Positions 1 to 5,167 of a stretch of 6,591 nt of DNA are shown here, in pieces. Both the position numbers and the translations under genes were made by a program. The DNA comes from Bacillota bacterium (lineage in GTDB: Bacteria > Bacillota > Clostridia > Oscillospirales > Ruminococcaceae): positions 1 to 6,591 of the forward strand of contig JAEXAZ010000316.1 of assembly GCA_023394255.1 (NCBI GenBank). Reading direction: 5' to 3'. The notes beneath the pieces are model-generated. The model saw nothing but the letters and a program-made list of their open reading frames with translations. It was not told the origin of the DNA and searched no databases. Within the stretch, counting starts at the first letter, position 1, and each line of letters starts with the position of its first letter.

Positions 1-561
1 CATGGCAAACGCCGCGAAAACAGCGCCGCCAATCGCCCCTTCCACAGTCTTTTTCGGGCTGATCTGAGGCGCCAGCCTGCGGCGGCCGAAAGCGCGCCCC
101 GCAAAATAAGCCCCTGTGTCGGAGAGCCACGCGCCGCCCAGTGAGAGCAGCACATAAAAAATCCCAAGCGTTGCGCCATGGCTGTCCCGCTGATATACAA
201 GCGTCGTCAGCGAAAACGGGATCAGCAGGCTGCACATCACGCTGATTGCCACCTGCTCGACGCGCAGATGTTCATGCGTTTTTAACAGGAGCAGGAAAAC
301 CGCCAACACGTAGACATAGCAGATTACCATCAGGTTCTGCGCAACAAAACGAACCGGGAAAAACGGGACCAAAGCGGCAAAGGTCATAGACAGGAAAAAA
401 AGGACGTGATATTGACGGCATCCTGTGGCACAGAGTAACTCATACACAGCAATCAGAGAAATCACCGCCACCGCAATATTCAGTACGATCGTATTGAACA
501 TCAGCAATACCAGAATCAGGACAACCAGTCCGATTAACGAACTGATGACTCTTGTTTTCAT
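1..561 (-). CDS. cdsA: Phosphatidate cytidylyltransferase (CDP-diglyceride synthase), 5' part only
   Basis: This is the N-terminal 187 codons of an integral membrane enzyme; the gene continues past the left edge, so no stop codon is present. CdsA makes CDP-diacylglycerol from phosphatidic acid and CTP, the branch point of phospholipid synthesis. The translation begins MKTRVISSLIGLVVL and holds several hydrophobic segments (about residues 5-40, 52-70, 75-93, 105-122, 131-146). Family motifs follow: W-L-S-D-T-G-A-Y-F-A-G at 145-155 and S-P-K-K-T-V-E-G-A-I-G-G at 168-179. The catalytic C-terminal signature (K-R-x4-K-D ... H-G-G-x-x-D-R) would lie outside the window. The start at 561 has a GGAG box 6 nt upstream (568-571). 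An in-frame ATG four codons earlier (573) overlaps that box and is less likely. It is last in the pyrH-frr-uppS-cdsA run, 54 bp after uppS. The usual next genes in Bacillota, dxr and rseP, would be expected beyond the edge. Confidence 0.93.
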   Translation of the reverse strand, partial: MKTRVISSLIGLVVLILVLLMFNTIVLNIAVAVISLIAVYELLCATGCRQYHVLFFLSMTFAALVPFFPVRFVAQNLMVICYVYVLAVFLLLLKTHEHLRVEQVAISVMCSLLIPFSLTTLVYQRDSHGATLGIFYVLLSLGGAWLSDTGAYFAGRAFGRRRLAPQISPKKTVEGAIGGAVFAAFAM

Positions 562-615
562 AAAAAGCTCCATTCTGCCGCATGCACGATGCGCCATTGG
601 GAATGCGCGGCCATA

Positions 616-1344
616 TTAAATGCCGCCGAAGCGCCGGGTGCGGTTCAGATACTCCAGAATTGCGTGATCCAGATGCGCCGGCGTAAAATCCGGCCATAAA
701 ACATCCATAAAGACCAGTTCCGAATAGGCGGACTGCCATAAAAGGAAATTGGAAGTACGCATCTCGCCGCTGGGGCGGATAATCAGATCGGGGTCCGGCT
801 GCCCTGCGGTATAAAGCTGCTTTGACAGCAGGCCTTCGTCAATGTCCTCCGGCTTGAGTTCGCCGGACGCACATTGGGCGGAAAGGCCGCGAACCGCATG
901 AATGATCTCATCCCGCCCTCCGTAATTCAGCGCCAGGTTAATTGTAATGCCTGTCCGCTGAGCGCTTTCACGCTCAACCTGTTCCATCATCTCTTTGATG
1001 TCGTCCGCAAGCGGCTCCCTGTCGCCCAAAAAGCAAATCCTGGCGTTTTCATCCTGATGCAGCTTTGTATCCTTCAGATACCTGCGCAGCAATCCCATGA
1101 TTTCGCCGACCTCGTCGGCCGGACGCCGCCAGTTTTCCGTGGAGAACGCATACGCGGTCAGAAACGGGATGCCAATTTCCCTGCAGTGCCTTGCAATCTT
1201 ACTGAATGTATCGGCGCCCTGCCGATGGCCCGCGCTGCGGGGAAGTCCCCGTTTGGTTGCCCATCTGCCGTTGCCGTCCATAATAATCCCGATATGTGCC
1301 GGCAGGGTATCCGCCGGCACATGCGCAAGCAATGATTTTGCCAT
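616..1344 (-). CDS. uppS: Isoprenyl transferase, (2Z,6E)-undecaprenyl diphosphate synthase
   Basis: A 242-aa cis-prenyltransferase, full length for the family. It condenses isopentenyl diphosphate units onto farnesyl diphosphate to give the C55 lipid carrier for peptidoglycan and other wall polymers; it acts at the cytoplasmic face of the membrane. The N-terminal motif H-I-G-I-I-M-D-G-N-G-R-W-A spans residues 17-29. D23 is the expected catalytic aspartate, and N25, R27 and H40 match the other diphosphate and catalytic residues known from E. coli UppS. Further family blocks are Y-A-F-S-T-E-N-W, N-L-A-L-N-Y-G-G-R-D-E-I, and near the C-terminus D-P-D-L-I-I-R-P-S-G-E followed by R-T-S-N-F-L-L-W-Q. 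The start at 1344 has a GGAG box 7 nt upstream (1352-1355). It lies 20 bp after frr and 54 bp before cdsA, so it is almost certainly cotranscribed with both. Confidence 0.97.
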   Translation of the reverse strand: MAKSLLAHVPADTLPAHIGIIMDGNGRWATKRGLPRSAGHRQGADTFSKIARHCREIGIPFLTAYAFSTENWRRPADEVGEIMGLLRRYLKDTKLHQDENARICFLGDREPLADDIKEMMEQVERESAQRTGITINLALNYGGRDEIIHAVRGLSAQCASGELKPEDIDEGLLSKQLYTAGQPDPDLIIRPSGEMRTSNFLLWQSAYSELVFMDVLWPDFTPAHLDHAILEYLNRTRRFGGI

Positions 1345-1364
1345 TTGACAACTCCGTTCTGGAA

Positions 1365-1919
1365 TCAGATCTCAAGAATTTCCTTTTCTTTTTTAGTCGA
1401 AAGGTCGTCAATCGTTTTGCAGAATTTATCCGTCAGTTTCTGGGTCGCGTCCTCAAGATCTTTCTGCTCGTCTTCACTGATTTCACTGGCCTTTTTCATC
1501 GCCTTGAACTTTTCGTTCGCGTCGCGGCGGACGGAACGGATTGCAACTTTAGCTTCTTCCGCCTCTTTGCGGACCTGTTTGCAGATGTCCCTCCTGCGTT
1601 CCTCCGTCAGCGGCGGGAACACAATGCGCAGCACTGTTCCGTCATTCGCGGGGTTAATGCCGAGGTCAGAGGTCTGGATCGCCCTTTCAATCGCTTTCAG
1701 GGTAGATTTATCCCACGGCTGAATGACGAGGATTCTCGCCTCCGCGACAGAAATGGCGGCCATGGACTGAATCTGGGTAGGTGTTCCATAATAGTCAACC
1801 ATGATTTTGTCCAGCACGGCGGGATTGGCTCTGCCCGCACGGATTGCGCCGTATTCCTTTTCCAGCGCGTGGATGGTTTTTTCCATCTTTTCGTTATAGA
1901 ACTTTACCTTTTCGTTCAT
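1365..1919 (-). CDS. frr: Ribosome recycling factor
   Basis: A 184-aa protein, the standard length for RRF, which splits post-termination ribosomes together with EF-G. The three-helix-bundle domain is recognisable from the N-terminal helix with A-I-R-A-G-R-A-N-P (residues 25-33), the block containing V-D-Y-Y-G-T-P-T (41-48), and the C-terminal helices with E-E-A-K-V-A-I-R-S-V-R-R-D-A-N (121-135), which carry the conserved arginines R128, R131 and R132. The small second domain includes the segment around V-I-Q-P-W-D (65-70) and F-P-P-L-T-E-E-R-R (101-109). The gene starts only 2 nt after the pyrH stop codon. Its AAGGAGG ribosome binding site lies within the last pyrH codons, which suggests translational coupling. 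uppS follows 20 bp downstream. There is no sign of truncation or frameshift. Confidence 0.98.
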   Translation of the reverse strand: MNEKVKFYNEKMEKTIHALEKEYGAIRAGRANPAVLDKIMVDYYGTPTQIQSMAAISVAEARILVIQPWDKSTLKAIERAIQTSDLGINPANDGTVLRIVFPPLTEERRRDICKQVRKEAEEAKVAIRSVRRDANEKFKAMKKASEISEDEQKDLEDATQKLTDKFCKTIDDLSTKKEKEILEI

Positions 1920-1921
1920 GA

Positions 1922-2635
1922 TTATGCCTCCTTAACGATTGTTCCAATATTTTTGCCTTCGATTGCCTCCACAATATGGTCGGAATCGGAAAGACTAAAC
2001 ACAAGCACAGGAATGTGGTTTTCCTTGCAGAGGGCTGCCGCGGTGCTGTCCATCACGCCAAGCTGTTTCTCCAGAATCTCCTGGAAGGAGATCTCATCAT
2101 ATTTTACCGCGTCCGCAAAAAGGTTCGGGTCGCGGTCATAAACGCCGTCCACCATCGTGGCCTTCATCATGATATCCGCCTCAATTTCAGCGGCACGGAG
2201 CGCGGACGCGGTATCGGTCGAGAAAAACGGGTTGCCCGTTCCGCAGCCGAAAATGACGACGCGCCCTTTTTCAAGATGGCGGATTGCCCGGTTGCGGATA
2301 TAAGGCTCCGCAATCTGCTGCATCGTGATCGCCGTCTGCACACGCACCGGCACATGCAGGGTCTCCAGCCCGTCCGCAATCGCCAGCGCGTTCATAACGG
2401 TGGCCAGCATCCCCATGTGGTCCGCGCGGGTCCTGTCCTGCATCCGCCCGCTGCTGCGCCCGCGGAAAAAATTCCCGCCCCCGACAACAATCCCGATCTG
2501 GGCCCCCAGCTCCACACTTTTCTGAATGCTCTTGCAGATCGCGGATACCACATCGTAGTCAATTCCAAATTTTTTATTGCCGGCAAGCGCCTCTCCGCTG
2601 AGTTTTAAGAGTATGCGTTGATATTGAATAGGCAT
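1922..2635 (-). CDS. pyrH: Uridylate kinase (UMP kinase)
   Basis: A 237-aa bacterial UMP kinase of the amino-acid-kinase fold, which phosphorylates UMP to UDP in pyrimidine nucleotide synthesis; family members are hexamers controlled by GTP and UTP. Visible motifs, numbered from the ATG at 2635, are R-I-L-L-K-L-S-G-E-A-L (7-17, phosphate binding), V-V-G-G-G-N-F-F-R-G (50-59), A-D-H-M-G-M-L-A-T (71-79, UMP binding) and G-T-G-N-P-F-F-S-T-D-T (132-142). Further on come K-A-T-x-V-D-G-V-Y-D-R-D-P and, near the C-terminus, M-D-S-T-A-A-A-L-C. A TTG two codons upstream (2641) also opens the frame, but the GGAGG box at 2642-2646 touches it directly, whereas the ATG at 2635 lies 6 nt away, so I prefer the ATG. 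It is the first gene after the tsf terminator and has its own promoter. Its last codons hold the frr ribosome binding site. Confidence 0.97.
   Translation of the reverse strand: MPIQYQRILLKLSGEALAGNKKFGIDYDVVSAICKSIQKSVELGAQIGIVVGGGNFFRGRSSGRMQDRTRADHMGMLATVMNALAIADGLETLHVPVRVQTAITMQQIAEPYIRNRAIRHLEKGRVVIFGCGTGNPFFSTDTASALRAAEIEADIMMKATMVDGVYDRDPNLFADAVKYDEISFQEILEKQLGVMDSTAAALCKENHIPVLVFSLSDSDHIVEAIEGKNIGTIVKEA
1927..1933 (-). promoter_or_regulatory. frr ribosome binding site inside the pyrH 3' end
   Basis: AAGGAGG, 7 nt before the frr ATG, is read as the Lys-Glu-Ala codons that end pyrH. With only 2 nt between the pyrH stop and the frr start, ribosomes finishing pyrH would expose or directly reuse this site. 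Translational coupling is therefore likely. Confidence 0.85.
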
Positions 2636-2641
2636 TTTCAA

Positions 2642-2646
2642 CCTCC
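2642..2646 (-). promoter_or_regulatory. Ribosome binding site deciding the pyrH start
   Basis: A GGAGG box abuts a TTG codon (2641) with no spacing but is 6 nt from the ATG at 2635. The spacing makes the ATG the real start and removes two residues from the longest reading. Confidence 0.85.
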
Positions 2647-2694
2647 AAATATATAAAAATCAGACTACTTTCATTTTGTGCTTATATCTTATAT

Positions 2695-2723
2695 ATTTTA
2701 CAATAACCAGAAAATAAAGTAAA
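2695..2723 (-). promoter_or_regulatory. Predicted sigma-A promoter of pyrH
   Basis: On the minus strand a TTTACT -35 (2718-2723, 4 of 6 consensus) and a TAAAAT -10 (2695-2700, 5 of 6) are separated by exactly 17 bp in an A+T-rich stretch. Transcription would start near 2688, giving a leader of about 50 nt before pyrH. Its position just beyond the tsf terminator supports independent transcription of pyrH-frr-uppS-cdsA. An overlapping alternative -10 in the ATATAAGATATAA stretch cannot be excluded. Confidence 0.65.
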
Positions 2724-2747
2724 GACCAATCGGCAGATTCTCATCAG

Positions 2748-2779
2748 AAAAAGCCCGCCGGGAAACCCCGGCGGGCTTT
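2748..2779 (-). terminator. Strong intrinsic terminator after tsf
   Basis: A perfect 13-bp GC-rich inverted repeat (arms 2767-2779 and 2750-2762, loop 2763-2766) is followed on the minus strand by a run of five T. It starts about 14 bp past the tsf stop codon and lies upstream of the pyrH promoter. It should end most rpsB-tsf transcripts and separate them from pyrH-frr-uppS-cdsA. Confidence 0.93.
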
Positions 2780-2792
2780 CTTAAACGACTGC

Positions 2793-3713
2793 TTATTTAA
2801 TCATTCCGGCAACTTCATCAGCAAAGTTGTCCTCTCTCTTTTCGAGGCCTTCGCCCTTTTCATAGCGGACAAACCCGGTGATTTTAATGGAGCCGCCGAG
2901 CTTCCTGGCAGTTTCATCCGTATACTGGGCAACCGTAATGTCGCCGTTCTTCACGAACTGCTGGTCAACAAGGCAATTTTCCTTGTAATACTTGCCAACT
3001 CTGCCCTCGACCATTTTTGCAATGATCTGGGCGGGCTTATTCTTGAGCTTTTCGTCGTTTGCGATCTGGGCTGTAAGAATTTCCTTTTCTTTCTCAATCA
3101 CTTCAGCCGGAACAGCGGTTTCGTCCAGATAAAGCGGGGTAATCGCCGCAATCTGCATTGCGATATCCTTCGCATAATCCTGGAACTCCGCTTTGCCGCC
3201 AAGGTCTGTGTCGAAGCTGACCATGACGCCGATGCGGCCGCCGCCGTGCACATAGGTGCAGACAGTTCCTTCCGCATACGCGAAGCGGCGGATCTTCATG
3301 TTTTCGCCGATGGTCAGAATCTTATCGCGCAGCTCTTCTTCGACGGTCATATTCAGGCCGACCGCAGGCAGTTTCAGCAGCGCGTCCACGTCGGCGGGTT
3401 TCTTGGCCGCGACAGTTTTGGCGCAGGACTCAACAAATTCCATAAATTTTTCATTTTTTGCAACAAAATCCGTTTCGGAATTGACCTCGATGACTACGCC
3501 GACTTTCGTGGCTTCATCCACAGTCGCCAAAACAACGCCTTCGGCAGCGATTCTGCCGGATTTCTTGGCGGCGGCGGCGAGGCCCTTCTCCCTGAGGATT
3601 TCAATTGCTTTATCCATATCGCCGTCGGATGCGGAAAGCGCCTTTTTGCATTCCATCATGCCGACTCCGGTTTTTTCTCTGAGGGACTGTACATCCTTCG
3701 CGGTAAATGCCAT
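2793..3713 (-). CDS. tsf: Translation elongation factor Ts
   Basis: A 306-aa EF-Ts, the nucleotide-exchange factor that regenerates EF-Tu-GTP. The N-terminal UBA-like domain (about residues 1-50) holds signature 1, L-R-E-K-T-G-V-G-M-M-E-C-K-K-A-L (11-26). Signature 2, E-V-N-S-E-T-D-F-V-A-K (76-86), includes the T-D-F-V segment known to contact and displace the Mg2+ site in EF-Tu. Two core subdomains follow, with M-Q-I-A-A-I-T-P-L-Y-L in the second half. The length is normal for the family. The start at 3713 has a GGAGG box 7 nt upstream (3721-3725). It lies 36 bp after rpsB with no promoter or terminator seen between them, so the two should be cotranscribed. A strong intrinsic terminator follows within about 15 bp of the stop codon. 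Confidence 0.98.
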   Translation of the reverse strand: MAFTAKDVQSLREKTGVGMMECKKALSASDGDMDKAIEILREKGLAAAAKKSGRIAAEGVVLATVDEATKVGVVIEVNSETDFVAKNEKFMEFVESCAKTVAAKKPADVDALLKLPAVGLNMTVEEELRDKILTIGENMKIRRFAYAEGTVCTYVHGGGRIGVMVSFDTDLGGKAEFQDYAKDIAMQIAAITPLYLDETAVPAEVIEKEKEILTAQIANDEKLKNKPAQIIAKMVEGRVGKYYKENCLVDQQFVKNGDITVAQYTDETARKLGGSIKITGFVRYEKGEGLEKREDNFADEVAGMIK

Positions 3714-3749
3714 TTTAATTCCTCCGTATCGTTTTTTCTTCCGGTAAGA

Positions 3750-4496
3750 TTACTGAGCAGCCTCTTCGGTCTCCTCTTCCTTCGCGGCAGCCTCTGCTTC
3801 AGCCACAGCGGTGCTTCCCTGCCTGCCTTCAATGATCGCGTCAGCCATGGTCGCGGACAGCAGCTTGACGGCACGGATCGCGTCATCATTGCCGGGAATC
3901 ACGTAATCGATCTCATCGGGGTCGCAGTTGGTATCAACAATCGCCACAATGGGGATGCCCAGTTTGTGAGCTTCCGCAACAGCAATCTTTTCTTTTCTCG
4001 GGTCAACGATAAACAGGGCAGCCGGGAGCTTCTTCATGTCTTTGATGCCGCCCAGGAATTTTTCGAGTTTTTCAATTTCGAGGTTCAGCTTGCTGACCTC
4101 TTTTTTCGGCAGGAGTTCAAACGTGCCGTCCTCTTCCATCTTGCGCAGCTGGGCAAGCCGTTCAATCCTGCGGCGGATGGTCTTGAAGTTGGTCAGCATG
4201 CCGCCGAGCCATCTTGCGTTTACAAAGTATGCGCCGGCGCGGGTTGCTTCCTCGCGGACAGAATCCCCCGCCTGCTTCTTGGTGCCGACAAACAGGACAT
4301 TGCCGCCGTCCGCCGCGAGATCACGGACAAACATATACGCCTCGTCCAGTTTCTTTACGGTTTTCTGAAGGTCGATGATATAGATGCCGTTTCTCTCCGT
4401 AAAGATATAGCGCGCCATTTTCGGGTTCCACCTTCTTGTCTGATGTCCGAAATGAACGCCGGCCTCCAATAATTGTTTCATAGATACTACGCCCAT
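3750..4496 (-). CDS. rpsB: 30S ribosomal protein S2
   Basis: A 248-aa small-subunit protein uS2, needed for S1 and mRNA docking on the 30S subunit in the well-studied systems. The N-terminal family block M-K-Q-L-L-E-A-G-V-H-F-G-H-Q-T-R-R-W-N-P-K-M is at residues 6-27. The V-G-T-K-K-Q-A block, W-L-G-G-M-L-T-N-F-K-T, and P-A-A-L-F-I-V-D-P-R-K-E followed by I-P-I-V-A-I-V-D-T-N-C-D-P are all present. The last 20 or so residues form a low-complexity Ala/Glu tail, a common and variable feature in Bacillota S2. The start at 4496 (M-G-V-V-S-M-K-Q) agrees with the usual M-A-V-I-S-M-K-Q form, and an AGAGG box lies 8 nt upstream (4505-4509). The Met at residue 6 is therefore not needed as a start. It is first in the rpsB-tsf unit and is preceded by a long leader and a strong promoter. 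Confidence 0.98.
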   Translation of the reverse strand: MGVVSMKQLLEAGVHFGHQTRRWNPKMARYIFTERNGIYIIDLQKTVKKLDEAYMFVRDLAADGGNVLFVGTKKQAGDSVREEATRAGAYFVNARWLGGMLTNFKTIRRRIERLAQLRKMEEDGTFELLPKKEVSKLNLEIEKLEKFLGGIKDMKKLPAALFIVDPRKEKIAVAEAHKLGIPIVAIVDTNCDPDEIDYVIPGNDDAIRAVKLLSATMADAIIEGRQGSTAVAEAEAAAKEEETEEAAQ

Positions 4497-4614
4497 GATA
4501 AATTCCTCTCTTTCGGTTATTTTCCGCCACCCTGCTTCAGGCTCGCCTCATCATCCCAAGGGACACCGACAAGACAATCGCACGGTGTGTGTTCTGCTGA
4601 ATCAATCCATCAGC
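4497..4614 (-). promoter_or_regulatory. rpsB 5' leader with hairpins, possible autoregulatory element
   Basis: About 118 nt lie between the predicted transcription start and the rpsB ATG, long for a simple leader. In order along the RNA they hold a 5-bp hairpin at the very 5' end (arms 4610-4614 and 4596-4600), a perfect 6-bp ACACCG/CGGTGT stem with a 14-nt loop (arms 4583-4588 and 4563-4568), and a G-rich part with a CCTG-AAG-CAGG hairpin (4531-4541). The AGAGG ribosome binding site (4505-4509) ends the leader. S2 is known to repress its own mRNA through a leader in enteric bacteria; whether this one does is inference. No poly-T terminator is seen inside it. Confidence 0.5.
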
Positions 4615-4620
4615 CGAATT

Positions 4621-4649
4621 ATAATAGCACAAAAGAGATAAAAATGCAA
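4621..4649 (-). promoter_or_regulatory. Strong extended -10 promoter of rpsB-tsf
   Basis: On the minus strand a TTGCAT -35 (4644-4649) is followed after 17 bp by TATTAT (4621-4626), with a TGC extended -10 element directly before it. A perfect TATAAT lies 3 bp further on, at 20-bp spacing, and is an alternative -10. Transcription would start near the G at 4614. The -35 box coincides with the 3' arm of the hairpin after ylmC. Confidence 0.85.
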
Positions 4650-4664
4650 GCGGAAATTTGCATT
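4643..4664 (-). terminator. Weak A+T-rich terminator-like hairpin after ylmC/ymxH-type gene
   Basis: The 7-bp inverted repeat AATGCAA/TTGCATT (arms 4658-4664 and 4643-4649, 8-nt loop) is followed on the minus strand by a further TTTATC. It begins 8 bp after the stop codon. The stem is short and A+T-rich, so termination would be partial at best. Its second arm also supplies the rpsB -35 box. Confidence 0.4.
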
Positions 4665-4672
4665 CCGGTCAT

Positions 4673-4972
4673 TCAGTCTTCTGTCAGAATATGAAGCCAT
4701 CCCTGTCCGCGTTTGCGGGTCTCCCCGGGGGCGGGCAGCGTATGGTTCACCAGGATCGTATCCTCACCGATGACTTCGATGTCATCCCAGCGGATCACAA
4801 TGTCGTCTTCCCGCCCCAGCAGGCCGAGCATGCGCAGTCTTCCTTTGATGACGAGCGCGGAAGCGGTCGCCGTCACGGTATCCAGCTCCACATCGGAAAC
4901 ATAGCCCAGCTTCGCGCCGTTGCGAACATTGATCACGAATTTGCTCCTCAGATCACTGATCCTGCAGTACAT
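4673..4972 (-). CDS. YlmC/YmxH family PRC-barrel sporulation-associated protein
   Basis: A 99-aa protein without a signal peptide or membrane segment. It is a single PRC-barrel-like domain: residues 1-30 form the start of the barrel (with N-G-A-K-L-G-Y-V-S-D-V-E-L-D at about 18-31), followed by the family hallmark L-G-L-L-G-R-E-D-D-I-V-I-R-W-D-D-I-E-V-I-G-E-D-T-I-L-V. This closely resembles B. subtilis YlmC and YmxH, small proteins grouped with sporulation functions but without a defined biochemical role. The C-terminal tail of about 20 residues (P-A-P-G-E-T-R-K-R and onward) extends beyond the usual core and is polar and basic. The start at 4972 has an excellent AAGGAGG box 7 nt upstream. 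A sigma-E-like promoter lies 40-70 bp further up, consistent with mother-cell expression (inference). The choice between ylmC and ymxH orthology cannot be made here, so no symbol is given. Confidence 0.88.
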   Translation of the reverse strand: MYCRISDLRSKFVINVRNGAKLGYVSDVELDTVTATASALVIKGRLRMLGLLGREDDIVIRWDDIEVIGEDTILVNHTLPAPGETRKRGQGWLHILTED

Positions 4973-5013
4973 CGCGTCCCCTCCTTCATTGCGCAGAACT
5001 CACGAGTATCTAT

Positions 5014-5042
5014 ACTGTATGCGCCGGCAATACAAAATAGAC
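5014..5042 (-). promoter_or_regulatory. Sigma-E-like sporulation promoter before the YlmC/YmxH gene
   Basis: On the minus strand CATACAGT (5014-5021) fits the sigma-E -10 consensus CATACAnT exactly. GTCTATT (5036-5042) lies 14 bp upstream and matches about 5 of 7 positions of the -35 consensus. Transcription would start about 35 bp before the gene. A sigma-A reading using the overlapping TATAGA is possible but has a poor -35. Confidence 0.45.
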
Positions 5043-5059
5043 CGGAGGATCTCCCGTGA

Positions 5060-5088
5060 TTGACTTTCCCGCAAAAGAAAGGTAAGAT
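5060..5088 (+). promoter_or_regulatory. Predicted sigma-A promoter of the NSS transporter
   Basis: TTGACT (5060-5065, 5 of 6) and TAAGAT (5083-5088, 4 of 6) are separated by exactly 17 bp. The start would be near 5095, leaving a leader of about 70 nt to the TTG at 5168 that contains a short GC-rich palindrome around 5130-5140. Its -35 lies only 18 bp from the upstream edge of the divergent YlmC/YmxH promoter candidate. Confidence 0.6.
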
Positions 5089-5155
5089 ATTTTAGTTCCC
5101 GTTGTGCAAACTTATGGTGTGTAATGCGGCGCGGACGCGCACGCAAATCAAATGT

Positions 5156-5161
5156 GAGGTG
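5156..5161 (+). promoter_or_regulatory. Ribosome binding site deciding the transporter start
   Basis: GAGGTG lies 6 nt before the TTG at 5168. The earlier in-frame starts (TTG at 5102, ATG and GTG at 5114 and 5117) have no comparable box and would add a polar N-terminal stretch unlike the family. Confidence 0.75.
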
Positions 5162-5167
5162 TTTATT

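Noticed and set aside
579..593. Perfect 5-bp inverted repeat between uppS and cdsA
   Set aside because: The stem is short and has no T tract on the minus strand, so it is not a terminator. No other role is visible.
3246..4472. A 408-codon open frame on the plus strand across tsf and rpsB
   Set aside because: It is antisense to two certain genes, its translation has no recognisable domain, and long antisense frames are expected from GC-rich codon use. The same holds for the plus-strand frame at 1296-2141 and the minus-strand frame at 5726-6532.
4527..4540. AGGGTGGCGG in the rpsB leader resembles the T-box core AGGGTGG
   Set aside because: There is no stem I with a specifier loop, no terminator/antiterminator pair with a T run, and the downstream gene is a ribosomal protein. 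The match is short and probably chance.
5102..5167. A 22-codon N-terminal extension of the transporter from the TTG at 5102
   Set aside because: It lacks a ribosome binding site, starts only a few bases after the predicted transcription start, and is unlike the family N-terminus. The TTG at 5168 has a well-spaced GAGGTG box.
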